From assembly GCA_009694515.1 (NCBI GenBank), contig SHUV01000002.1, forward strand, positions 1-64,000: a DNA stretch of 64,000 bases, in the 5' to 3' direction. This document shows, piece after piece, positions 29,367 to 36,647 of the stretch; positions within the stretch are counted from its first letter, which is position 1; each line of letters starts with the position of its first letter. The notes below the pieces were generated by a model, which ran no database searches, was not told where the DNA came from, and saw only the letters and a program-made list of their open reading frames with translations. The stretch is from Candidatus Planktophila sp. (GTDB taxonomy: Bacteria > Actinomycetota > Actinomycetes > Nanopelagicales > Nanopelagicaceae). The translations under genes were made by a program, and so were the position numbers.

Positions 29367-29372
29367 AGGCTA
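29367..29372 (-). promoter_or_regulatory. -10 element of the DUF3499 gene (leaderless)
   Basis: TAGCCT on the minus strand ends seven bases before ATG 29359. Confidence 0.45.
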
Positions 29373-29390
29373 TCGGTGTAACTATAAAAG

Positions 29391-30692
29391 TCAGGGATTT
29401 AACACACGGATATTTGAATCTGGAATTGAAGACTTTGTCAGAACACTGCCCGGAGTCAATGGAACATATCCATATCCACTCTTGGATGAAATTAGAGCCG
29501 CGCCAGAAGTTCCGGGCGAGATTGCCGAAAAGCTGACAGACCGGGCAGAGTCAGAAAGTACGTAGGTAGCTATGTCAGAACCTTTGATATCAATTGTTCG
29601 AGAGTTCCCACCGGCCTGCATCACTGTGAGTCTGACTTCGATTTCACTGCCCGTGAAAACCAAGGTGGGAGCTAATCCAGTTGTAGCCAAGGTGAACTCT
29701 TGCAAGTCCGGAACCGCGGTGCTCCATACGAAATCACTCTTGCCTTGCGAGACCGTAGGTGAAAACACAGATCCAAGAATTGGTTGGTCGGAAGAAATGT
29801 GTAGTGCAAATTTTCCAGACGACATCAAGATATTCATGGGGATCTCAACGACTTTCTTATGGGCAACAACCCTGCCATTTATCCCAACCGGAGAAAAAGT
29901 TCCGTCGGTAGAGCGAATCTCAGCGCTGATACGCGCATCGACATCACCAGGGACTAAGAGTCGCAATGTGTGGGGGCTCGGGGTCTTCTTCTTCAACTGC
30001 TGCGGGATAGCCGGAATCTGCAACTTCTTACCAGGATCATCCGTTGAATTAACGATATCTCCGCCCAGTGATCTCAGCCCCTTGCCACGTTCATCTACAA
30101 GAAAACCATTGACGCGTCCAGACTTTGCTTCAATATGGATAGCAATTGATTTCGCACCTGGTGCCAAAGATGGCAGTGAGATCTGCTTAAATGAATTCGC
30201 ACCCACGATTAAATCTCTAGGAGTCAGTGCACCGTTTTCACTAAAGACAGAGACGCGAACAAGTGCTTTACCTAGCCCACTATTTACTAAGTTCAGCGAA
30301 CCTTTCGAAGTGATATCTGCAGTTGCACCCACAAACCACCGTGAAGTAATCGGGGCCTGACATGCCGATGCACCAGCCCACACACTCTTTCGGACCTGCC
30401 ACACAACAGGGGTAATTGCTCCGGCATCGATGACAGCAGACTGGGAAGCGATTGCGTAACGGCTAATTCCTGCCTCACGAGTGTTCATAGCGGAGGTGCC
30501 AGTTTTTCTGATCTGAGTCTTAGAACTTGTCAGAGAAATTGCTGTGGTTAATCCCGATGTATTAGGTGGGCAGATAACAGAAGGGTATGACTGATTAAAT
30601 CGAGATGTTGAGACGGTGAAGTTAAGCAAATTGCTAATAGCTAAAATCGAGATTGTCACGAGGAAAAGAAGGAAGCCACGGTTACTTTTCAT
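29391..30692 (-). CDS. DUF5719-like exported protein
   Basis: This 433-residue protein has an N-terminal signal anchor (FLLFLVTISILAISNLLNF) and a long beta-rich extracytoplasmic body. CPPNTSGL and SACQAPITSRWFVGATADITSKGSL give it a conserved cysteine pair. Two similar halves of immunoglobulin-like strands are suggested. It resembles the actinobacterial DUF5719 family. It is co-translated (ATGA overlap) with the very large glycosyltransferase, so it probably works with that membrane enzyme on envelope glycans. No catalytic site is visible. Confidence 0.7.
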   Translation of the reverse strand: MKSNRGFLLFLVTISILAISNLLNFTVSTSRFNQSYPSVICPPNTSGLTTAISLTSSKTQIRKTGTSAMNTREAGISRYAIASQSAVIDAGAITPVVWQVRKSVWAGASACQAPITSRWFVGATADITSKGSLNLVNSGLGKALVRVSVFSENGALTPRDLIVGANSFKQISLPSLAPGAKSIAIHIEAKSGRVNGFLVDERGKGLRSLGGDIVNSTDDPGKKLQIPAIPQQLKKKTPSPHTLRLLVPGDVDARISAEIRSTDGTFSPVGINGRVVAHKKVVEIPMNILMSSGKFALHISSDQPILGSVFSPTVSQGKSDFVWSTAVPDLQEFTLATTGLAPTLVFTGSEIEVRLTVMQAGGNSRTIDIKGSDIATYVLSDSARSVSFSAISPGTSGAALISSKSGYGYVPLTPGSVLTKSSIPDSNIRVLNP

Positions 30693-33600
30693 GCCAGCTC
30701 CTTTTCAGATATCTCACTTTTGCGGCGACCAGAAGGCAGCGCAAGAACAATGACAGTGACCAGCACAATCATGAAGAAGGAGATCCAGGCCCTTCGCTGT
30801 GTTCCATCATGGAAGATAGTGACTTCGCCAGCGTTGGTGATTTCAAAGGTGGGAAGACCATCGCGATCTTCAATACGAGCTGCGGTAAATCCATCTTGGT
30901 AAATTCTCCACCCTTTACTAAAACTTTCAGTGAGTGTGAGTGTTCCGGGACGCGGCACAATGGCGCTAATTCCAGTAGCTTCAATGATGGAAACTTCTCC
31001 GGCGTAGTCGGTAAGAATGATGCGTCCAGTTGCCTCACTTACCTTCCAGACAATTCCAGCTTTTGTCGCAGAGGTTCTTATGAAGCCGCCTAAGCCATCA
31101 ATGGTTTGAACTACCTCATCAATAATCGGATTCTTTAAGTAAACGTATTTGATTCCGTAGGTTGCTAAGACTTCACTTGAAGTCACCCCAGTATTGTCGA
31201 TTAAGCCTTCAACTGCTCGGGAAATTACTTCCGTGTCCGCTGGCGCAACATCTACTTCACCCAGTGTGATATCTCTTCCTCTGGAGATGTAATAGGAAAG
31301 GGTTTGCTCACCACTTCTAATGTAGGGACGAAGCACGAGTGACTTGGCACTCTTCTCTATTGCTAGGTAGGCAGGAAGAACATTCTTCTGCCCTGTACGA
31401 AGCGGTGAATCTGCTCCTGCAGTTACCAACCATGAGAGAGATGTCGCACTATAAACAAGGGTCAAGGCAAGAATGAGTGCGACCGAAATATGCCGGTAAT
31501 TAATGTGAGATTGTTCCAGCCGAGATCTAATTTTGTCGAACATCACAACACCAGAAGTTAGTGAGAAGAGCGTGGCGATTGCAATAAAGGTTCCAACAGA
31601 TACTTGGGCATTTAACAGTGTTCCATTACCCGGTATGACTGCAACGCTAATCAAAGTTCCACACAGTAAAAAAGTAATTCCTGGGACTGCAAATTTTCGA
31701 GCAGCGGTAGTAGAGAAGTAGGCGACGAGCAAAATTGCCACTATCGGACTAAGGCACCACCACGGAAGAGATCCCGGCCCACCGGGATTGGCAAGAATTG
31801 CTAGGTTCGGGCCGCCCCCTGAAACAGATAATCCGATCTCGCGCAGAATGCGGGTTGGGTTGAGCAATACCCCGAGAGAAGCTGGTGCTGATAGTAAGAA
31901 TGGGAGTATCAAAAGCGTGAGGCGACGCTTGAGTCGTTCGAGGAATAGTTGATTCCTGTAATCATTGGACGCTTTCCTGAAGTCGCCAAAAATCGTCAAT
32001 GTGCTTCCCACGAAAAGGATGAGGAGTACCGATGGATTAAATGAAAGCAGGAACCAGATAAAAAGTGAGTACCCAAAGATGCTGCGCCAACTCCAGCGAT
32101 CAATTTCGGCCCACGCATGAAATTGCCTCATTAAAAACGGCAGTAACGCCATAAAGACAAGTACTCCTAGTCGACCGCCGTTCACCGAAGCAATCGCCAC
32201 CGGCGATAAGGCATAGAGCAAGGAAGCACCGGCTGATAGCCACTGATTATCTGTAAATTTCTTTAGGTAGCGATGTGCTGAAAGCAGAAGTATCAAGGGA
32301 GCGGTGAGAAAGAAAATAGTGATAAAGACCGAAACATTTCCGAAGAAGAGCAGGGATGCGATTGCGATAACTAAGACCCAGGTAGGAGTGGATTGCGCAC
32401 TGCCCATTCCCACGTCATGCCAACTAGAGATATAGAGCTTGATTAAATCTCGGAAACTCGCTGGAGATTCGGCAAGTGCGCCGCCAGCTAGTGGTCCAAA
32501 CCTGTGACGTGCCCAGGAAAGTGAGACAAGTGTGATGATCGATGCGGCAATAACCATAGGCCGATAGAAGAGCGTTCTCCACGGAGTTCGTAAAACAGGG
32601 GTAAGAAGATCTTCATCCTCATTTATTTCTAAGTCACTAATAATCGGTAACTCTCGTGATGGTGAATGAGGAAGCACCACGGAACGTAGCGTCGATGCCA
32701 GACGAGAAATAGATGAACGAAGTTGGGATATCCGCGATGGAACAAAGGCATTGACCACTCTCGGAGAAATAAGTCGGTGTTGTTTACGAAATTTTCTGGC
32801 TGAGAGTAATTCGGTGGGATGAATAATGAGTGAGCCAATTGCCAAGATTTCATCCGATGCATAGCCGGGGAGTTTGGCAAATAGATAGCCGACAGAACGC
32901 AAGATAGCCCCGGCAAATAGCGTGAAGATGAGTCCAGGTAGCGACCACACACTTGAGTTAGCAAGCAAGACATAGGCTGCATTGCGCCGATCTAGTAAAA
33001 GCGGCCGGTGAAGAAACGCTCCTTGCACATCAACACTTCTTCGTTCGGTTGCCGATGCTTGAGCGTGATACCCAATCGCATCAGAGACGGCAATCACCGA
33101 GTGTCCAGCAACGCGAACACGCCAACCAAAATCAACATCGTCTCGGAATAGCTCTAAATTCTGATCAAAGCCACCGAGTTCTTCAAAGACGTCGCGACGG
33201 ATGAGAGCACCTGCGGTGCTAACAGAAAGCACTTCTGTTACGCCATCGTGTTGACCTTGATCGTATTCAAGAGGTTCCAGACCTGTCCATCTCGCACCGT
33301 TAGTTGCAATACTGATTCCTAATTCAATGAGATTTGTTCGATTATGCCAACCAAGAAGTTTTGGTCCAGCCATCACAACACTGGGCCGATCAGCAATAGC
33401 TGCTAATAAAGATTCCAGGGCTGCGGGGTGCAACTCACAATCATCGTGGAGAATCCAAATCCATTCTTCACTATCTTTAATTAGCGCAGGTAGCTGCGTG
33501 ATTCCATGAGCTACAGCAGCACCAAATCCACTTTCTCGACTGATAGTTGCAACTGGAATGCGAGCGCCTTTGAGCAACTTCACTGAAGCATCGAGGGAGC

Positions 33601-33724
33601 CGGTATCAATGGCAAATACTTGGTTGGGTGGTACAGACTGCGAAGCAAGAGAAGCGACAACTTCAGATAACCAGGTTGCTCCATCGTGTACAACTAAGAG
33701 TGCAGTTACACGCGGAGCGCTCAT
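30689..33724 (-). CDS. Large multi-domain family 2 glycosyltransferase
   Basis: This 1011-residue protein has an N-terminal GT-A domain (VTALLVVHDGATWLSEVVASL, GFGAAVAHGI, WIWILHDDCELHP as the DxD-like motif, FFRDDVDFGWR-like FRDDVDFGWRVR). About a dozen membrane helices and a C-terminal beta-rich extracytoplasmic region follow. It probably moves a sugar to a lipid-linked acceptor or helps export a glycan. The size and layout match actinobacterial proteins beside DUF5719 and whiB2. It is leaderless (TAGGTT six bases before ATG). The substrate is unknown. Confidence 0.85.
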   Translation of the reverse strand: MSAPRVTALLVVHDGATWLSEVVASLASQSVPPNQVFAIDTGSLDASVKLLKGARIPVATISRESGFGAAVAHGITQLPALIKDSEEWIWILHDDCELHPAALESLLAAIADRPSVVMAGPKLLGWHNRTNLIELGISIATNGARWTGLEPLEYDQGQHDGVTEVLSVSTAGALIRRDVFEELGGFDQNLELFRDDVDFGWRVRVAGHSVIAVSDAIGYHAQASATERRSVDVQGAFLHRPLLLDRRNAAYVLLANSSVWSLPGLIFTLFAGAILRSVGYLFAKLPGYASDEILAIGSLIIHPTELLSARKFRKQHRLISPRVVNAFVPSRISQLRSSISRLASTLRSVVLPHSPSRELPIISDLEINEDEDLLTPVLRTPWRTLFYRPMVIAASIITLVSLSWARHRFGPLAGGALAESPASFRDLIKLYISSWHDVGMGSAQSTPTWVLVIAIASLLFFGNVSVFITIFFLTAPLILLLSAHRYLKKFTDNQWLSAGASLLYALSPVAIASVNGGRLGVLVFMALLPFLMRQFHAWAEIDRWSWRSIFGYSLFIWFLLSFNPSVLLILFVGSTLTIFGDFRKASNDYRNQLFLERLKRRLTLLILPFLLSAPASLGVLLNPTRILREIGLSVSGGGPNLAILANPGGPGSLPWWCLSPIVAILLVAYFSTTAARKFAVPGITFLLCGTLISVAVIPGNGTLLNAQVSVGTFIAIATLFSLTSGVVMFDKIRSRLEQSHINYRHISVALILALTLVYSATSLSWLVTAGADSPLRTGQKNVLPAYLAIEKSAKSLVLRPYIRSGEQTLSYYISRGRDITLGEVDVAPADTEVISRAVEGLIDNTGVTSSEVLATYGIKYVYLKNPIIDEVVQTIDGLGGFIRTSATKAGIVWKVSEATGRIILTDYAGEVSIIEATGISAIVPRPGTLTLTESFSKGWRIYQDGFTAARIEDRDGLPTFEITNAGEVTIFHDGTQRRAWISFFMIVLVTVIVLALPSGRRKSEISEKELA

Positions 33725-33730
33725 GGGAAG

Positions 33731-33736
33731 AACCTA
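33731..33736 (-). promoter_or_regulatory. -10 element of the large glycosyltransferase gene (leaderless)
   Basis: TAGGTT on the minus strand ends six bases before ATG 33724. Confidence 0.55.
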
Positions 33737-33778
33737 CCTAAAGTAAGGCCCAGGGCCTGAAATTGTTGCTGGTTGCCC

Positions 33779-34087
33779 TTACGCAGGGCGACGCTTAAGA
33801 CGACGACGCTCACGCTCTGAGAGACCGCCCCAGATACCAAAGCGTTCATCATGTGCCAGAGCGTATTCAAGACACTCTTGGCGCACATCACATGAGAGGC
33901 AGACGCGCTTTGCTTCGCGAGTGGAGCCACCCTTTTCTGGAAAGAAAGCTTCCGGATCAGTTTGAGCACACAGTGAGCGCTCTTGCCAGGAGAGTTCAAA
34001 ATTCTCGCCATTAGCTAGTTGAATAGTTGGTCCAGCAGTGGGGGCTGATGGCTTGCCAGTGGATGTTCCTTCTGGGCGGATTGGCAT
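33779..34087 (-). CDS. whiB2: WhiB-family iron-sulfur regulator, WhiB2/WhmD-like
   Basis: This protein of about 102 residues has four cluster cysteines (C40, C63, C66, C72 in RSLCAQTDPEAFFPEKGG and RVCLSCDVRQEC), then FGIWGGLSERERRRLKRR. WhiB2 (WhmD, Streptomyces WhiB) controls septation and division. The position upstream of DUF3499 and manB and next to a nucleotidyltransferase matches mycobacterial whiB2. I use ATG 34087, eight bases after GAGGAG. The ORF-track start is a TTG two codons earlier. A near-consensus promoter overlapped by a 16-base palindrome lies upstream. Confidence 0.94.
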   Translation of the reverse strand: MPIRPEGTSTGKPSAPTAGPTIQLANGENFELSWQERSLCAQTDPEAFFPEKGGSTREAKRVCLSCDVRQECLEYALAHDERFGIWGGLSERERRRLKRRPA

Positions 34088-34151
34088 CTGCAAATCTCCT
34101 CAAGTCATTAGGGAGGCGATCCACTAGGAATCACCTGCGCTCTAGGTATTA

Positions 34152-34180
34152 ATTACACATGTGTAATCCCTCGTAGTCAA
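34152..34180 (-). promoter_or_regulatory. whiB2 promoter overlapped by a 16-base palindrome
   Basis: On the minus strand TTGACT (34180-34175) and TGTAAT (34157-34152) are 17 bases apart. The perfect palindrome ATTACACATGTGTAAT (34152-34167) covers the -10 and half the spacer. The layout suits a repressor that blocks polymerase. The leader would be about 58 bases, with a good ribosome site. Confidence 0.6.
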
Positions 34181-34192
34181 CTCCTATGTTGA

Positions 34193-34223
34193 GACTTTTT
34201 ATCTTTTTTTTTGGCAAAAAGTC
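34193..34223. repeat. A/T-tract inverted repeat GACTTTTT...AAAAAGTC
   Basis: Eight-base arms flank a run of nine T (plus strand). It lies between the nucleotidyltransferase stop and the whiB2 -35 element. It could be a bent A-tract that helps the whiB2 promoter, or a weak transcription end for the gene upstream. Confidence 0.35.
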
Positions 34224-34228
34224 GATTT

Positions 34229-35185
34229 TCAGAGGGAAATTGGTAAATCTGAGCTATTTGAGAGGTAGGTACGGACTCTTTCGGTGCCTTTATTCACATG
34301 TGTTCCCTCTGCAATGAAGCATTGTGACAATTTCACATCAGATTCGATCACCACGTTATCGCCGATGATGCAGTCATCGATGCGGCAGTCAGATGCAATC
34401 GTTGTGTTTGTCCCGATTGCGGTGCCGCCAGTGATCTGGGTGCCATCGCCAATCGTGGAACCAGCCAGCGCCAGATACGCAGCATCTACTAGATCGCGTG
34501 AGCCTTGAAAGAGAGCTGCCGGGGTTCCGACATCGAGCCAATAAGCAGCCTGCTTATATCCAAAGACCGAGCGGTTCTGTGCAATCAGTGATGGGAAAGT
34601 TTCGCGTTCAACACTGACGACAGCTCCCAGCGGAATCTCATTTATGACATCAGGGCTAAATACATAGCAGCCGGCATTAATAAATTTGGTTACCGGATTT
34701 TCCATCTTCTCCAAGAAGGCGGTGACTCGTCCTTCTGAATCTGTGGGAACGCAGCCAAATGCACGAGCATCATCGACTTCAATGAGGTGCAGTGTGACAT
34801 CAGCTTTCTTTTCTTGGTGAAATGAAATTTGGTCTGCAATCAAATGCCGGCTTAAAACATCGCCATTGAAAATGACAATGGGTTCATCGCCTTTTAATAG
34901 CTGCGCCGCATTTCTTATGGCGCCACCTGTTCCAAGGGGCTGTTTTTCAACTGCGTAGAGAATTTTGATTCCCCATTTACTGCCATCACCAAAATACGGC
35001 GTAAAGACTTCTGCCAGGTAGGAAGTGGCAAGCACAAGGGTGTGTATGCCAGCGCGCTTGGCGGCAAGTATTTGATGTTCGGTCACCGGCAGACCAGCAA
35101 CTGGCAACATCGGTTTCGGAGATTTATTAGTTAGTGGCTTCAGGCGTGTTCCAAGACCGCCGACTAATAAAATTCCAACAGCCAT
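34229..35185 (-). CDS. Sugar-1-phosphate nucleotidyltransferase (GDP-mannose type)
   Basis: This 318-residue enzyme has the nucleotide-binding loop LLVGGLGTRLKPLTNKSPKPMLPVAG, a GTGGAIRNA motif and VIFNGDVLS with the metal Asp. A left-handed beta-helix tail made of hexapeptides (TIGDGTQITGGTAIGTNTTI) ends the protein. It makes an NDP-sugar, by synteny with Rv3264c probably GDP-mannose, from the hexose 1-phosphate produced by the nearby mutase. It is co-translated with dapC (TAATG overlap of one base), although the two have no obvious metabolic link. Confidence 0.88.
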   Translation of the reverse strand: MAVGILLVGGLGTRLKPLTNKSPKPMLPVAGLPVTEHQILAAKRAGIHTLVLATSYLAEVFTPYFGDGSKWGIKILYAVEKQPLGTGGAIRNAAQLLKGDEPIVIFNGDVLSRHLIADQISFHQEKKADVTLHLIEVDDARAFGCVPTDSEGRVTAFLEKMENPVTKFINAGCYVFSPDVINEIPLGAVVSVERETFPSLIAQNRSVFGYKQAAYWLDVGTPAALFQGSRDLVDAAYLALAGSTIGDGTQITGGTAIGTNTTIASDCRIDDCIIGDNVVIESDVKLSQCFIAEGTHVNKGTERVRTYLSNSSDLPISL

Positions 35186-36276
35186 TAGGGTGCACTGACT
35201 TTCGCGAGAATGCGCTCTGCCGCTGTTGCTATCTGTTGATCAGTTGCAGTCAGTGCAATCCGAATATGGTTCGCTCCTGCTTGGCCATAAAAAACGCCAG
35301 GAGTAGCAAGAATTCCCAGTGCTGCCAGCCAGGCAACTGAGTCCCATGAGCTTTCATTTCGCGTCGCCCAGATATAGAGGCCGGCTTCTGAATGATCGAT
35401 ACTGAAACCGGCAGAAATCAGAGCAGGTGCCAGGCGAGCACGTCGTGCGTTATAGCGCCCGCGTTGTTCAACTACATGTTTGCTATCAGAAAGTGCGGCG
35501 ACCATGGCGTGCTGCACCGGTAAGGAGACCATCATGCCGGCGTGCTTGCGTACTTCCAGAATTCTGGCGATTAATTGTGGATCCCCCACTACGAAAGCTG
35601 CGCGATAGCCAGCCATCGAAGATCTCTTGGATAGTGAGTACACACCCAAAATATTGGTGTTATCGCCATCGGTGTATCGCAAAATGGAGGTGGGAGTTTT
35701 TGTATCGCCAAATTCCAAGTAGCACTCATCTGAAACTACGACACTCTTATTCTTTCGTGACCATTCAATGGCTGCACGTAATTCAGATTCGGAGTGAACT
35801 CTTCCGGTTGGATTCGAAGGTGAATTCACCCATGCCAGATCAGCCTTGGGCCACGTGGTTGCGGCAAGGTCAACGGCAGTGGGCGTTGCCTGAGCAAGGA
35901 GGGCGCCGACTAAATATGTTGGGTATGCAATACGTGGATAAAGAACAGTTGCGGACTCCAGCAATGTTGGTAACCAAGCAACGAACTCTTTAGATCCAAT
36001 AAGTGGCAACACGGCAAAGTCGCCACTGGCACCGAGGGTTGTTATAGCCCAATGATAAATTGCGGTGCGCAGTTCTTGGGTTCCCATTGTTACGGGATAA
36101 CTTGGAGAATCAGCTGACTCACGTAAAGCTTGCTGAATAAATTCAGGAGTGGGATCTACTGGAGTTCCTACTGATAAATCGATGGCACCTTGCGGGTGCT
36201 TGCGCGCTATCTCGCCATAGGGAGCGAGGGCATCCCATGGAAAATCAGGTAGTTTTTGGCGCAAGAGCAGTGACAT
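35185..36276 (-). CDS. dapC: N-succinyldiaminopimelate aminotransferase
   Basis: This PLP class I/II aminotransferase of about 363 residues has LSVGTPVDPTPEFIQ near residue 35, AWVNSPSNPTGRVH, SDECYLEFG, and the PLP lysine in GVYSLSKRSSMAGYRAAF. Next to fdxA it matches the actinobacterial DapC locus, and dapD lies in the same window, so the succinylase route to diaminopimelate and lysine is supported. The start at ATG 36276 overlaps the end of fdxA by 32 bases. The ORF-track start 18 codons earlier would lie deeper in fdxA. Confidence 0.88.
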   Translation of the reverse strand: MSLLLRQKLPDFPWDALAPYGEIARKHPQGAIDLSVGTPVDPTPEFIQQALRESADSPSYPVTMGTQELRTAIYHWAITTLGASGDFAVLPLIGSKEFVAWLPTLLESATVLYPRIAYPTYLVGALLAQATPTAVDLAATTWPKADLAWVNSPSNPTGRVHSESELRAAIEWSRKNKSVVVSDECYLEFGDTKTPTSILRYTDGDNTNILGVYSLSKRSSMAGYRAAFVVGDPQLIARILEVRKHAGMMVSLPVQHAMVAALSDSKHVVEQRGRYNARRARLAPALISAGFSIDHSEAGLYIWATRNESSWDSVAWLAALGILATPGVFYGQAGANHIRIALTATDQQIATAAERILAKVSAP

Positions 36277-36565
36277 CGGTGTGATCAGAGTTTGTTTCTC
36301 CGACCTTTGATGCTCCCCCAGGTGATCCAAGTTCTATAAAAAATTCAGTATTGATTTTCTTGTAGTTCTGCCACTGACCCGGGACGTCATCCTCGTAATA
36401 AATAGCTTCGACCGGGCATACCGGCTCGCACGCACCGCAATCGACACATTCGTCCGGCTGTATATAGAGCATGCGAGTTCCGTCATAAATGCAATCGACG
36501 GGGCACTCTTCGCGGCAGGACTTATCTTTAACGTCCACGCAAGGTTCGGCGATTATATATGTCAC
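36245..36565 (-). CDS. fdxA: 7Fe ferredoxin
   Basis: This 106-residue protein has two cluster-binding sets: CVDVKDKSCREECPVDCI (for the 3Fe-4S and part of the 4Fe-4S cluster) and CVDCGACEPVCPVEAI (the 4Fe-4S set). The sequence DGTRMLYIQPDEC is typical of actinobacterial FdxA/FdxC. It carries electrons in the cytosol. The start is GTG with GGAGG eight bases before it. It is divergent from the CysRS-like gene and overlaps dapC. Confidence 0.95.
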   Translation of the reverse strand: MTYIIAEPCVDVKDKSCREECPVDCIYDGTRMLYIQPDECVDCGACEPVCPVEAIYYEDDVPGQWQNYKKINTEFFIELGSPGGASKVGETNSDHTDVTALAPKTT

Positions 36566-36635
36566 GAAAGGATCCTCCAGAAGGCTTAGAACGGTAGGAA
36601 GTGATTCTAACCCTGCGAGAGGTTGATTGCACGAT

Positions 36636-36641
36636 TAAGGT
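36636..36641 (+). promoter_or_regulatory. -10 element of the CysRS-like gene (leaderless)
   Basis: TAAGGT ends six bases before GTG 36648 with no ribosome site. This supports the long form of the protein with its SH3-like N-terminus. Confidence 0.5.
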
Positions 36642-36647
36642 TGCTAC

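Noticed and set aside
29572-30360. 262-residue plus-strand ORF
   Set aside because: It is antisense to the DUF5719 gene, has low-complexity Ser/Pro/Thr composition and no ribosome site or promoter. It is a shadow frame.
34193-34223. Intrinsic terminator for the nucleotidyltransferase gene
   Set aside because: The arms are A/T-only apart from the ends, and on the transcribed minus strand the run is A, not U. I kept it only as a repeat.
34290-34305. Second copy of the whiB2 palindrome (CACATGTG)
   Set aside because: Only the central 8 bases match, and it lies inside the nucleotidyltransferase coding sequence.
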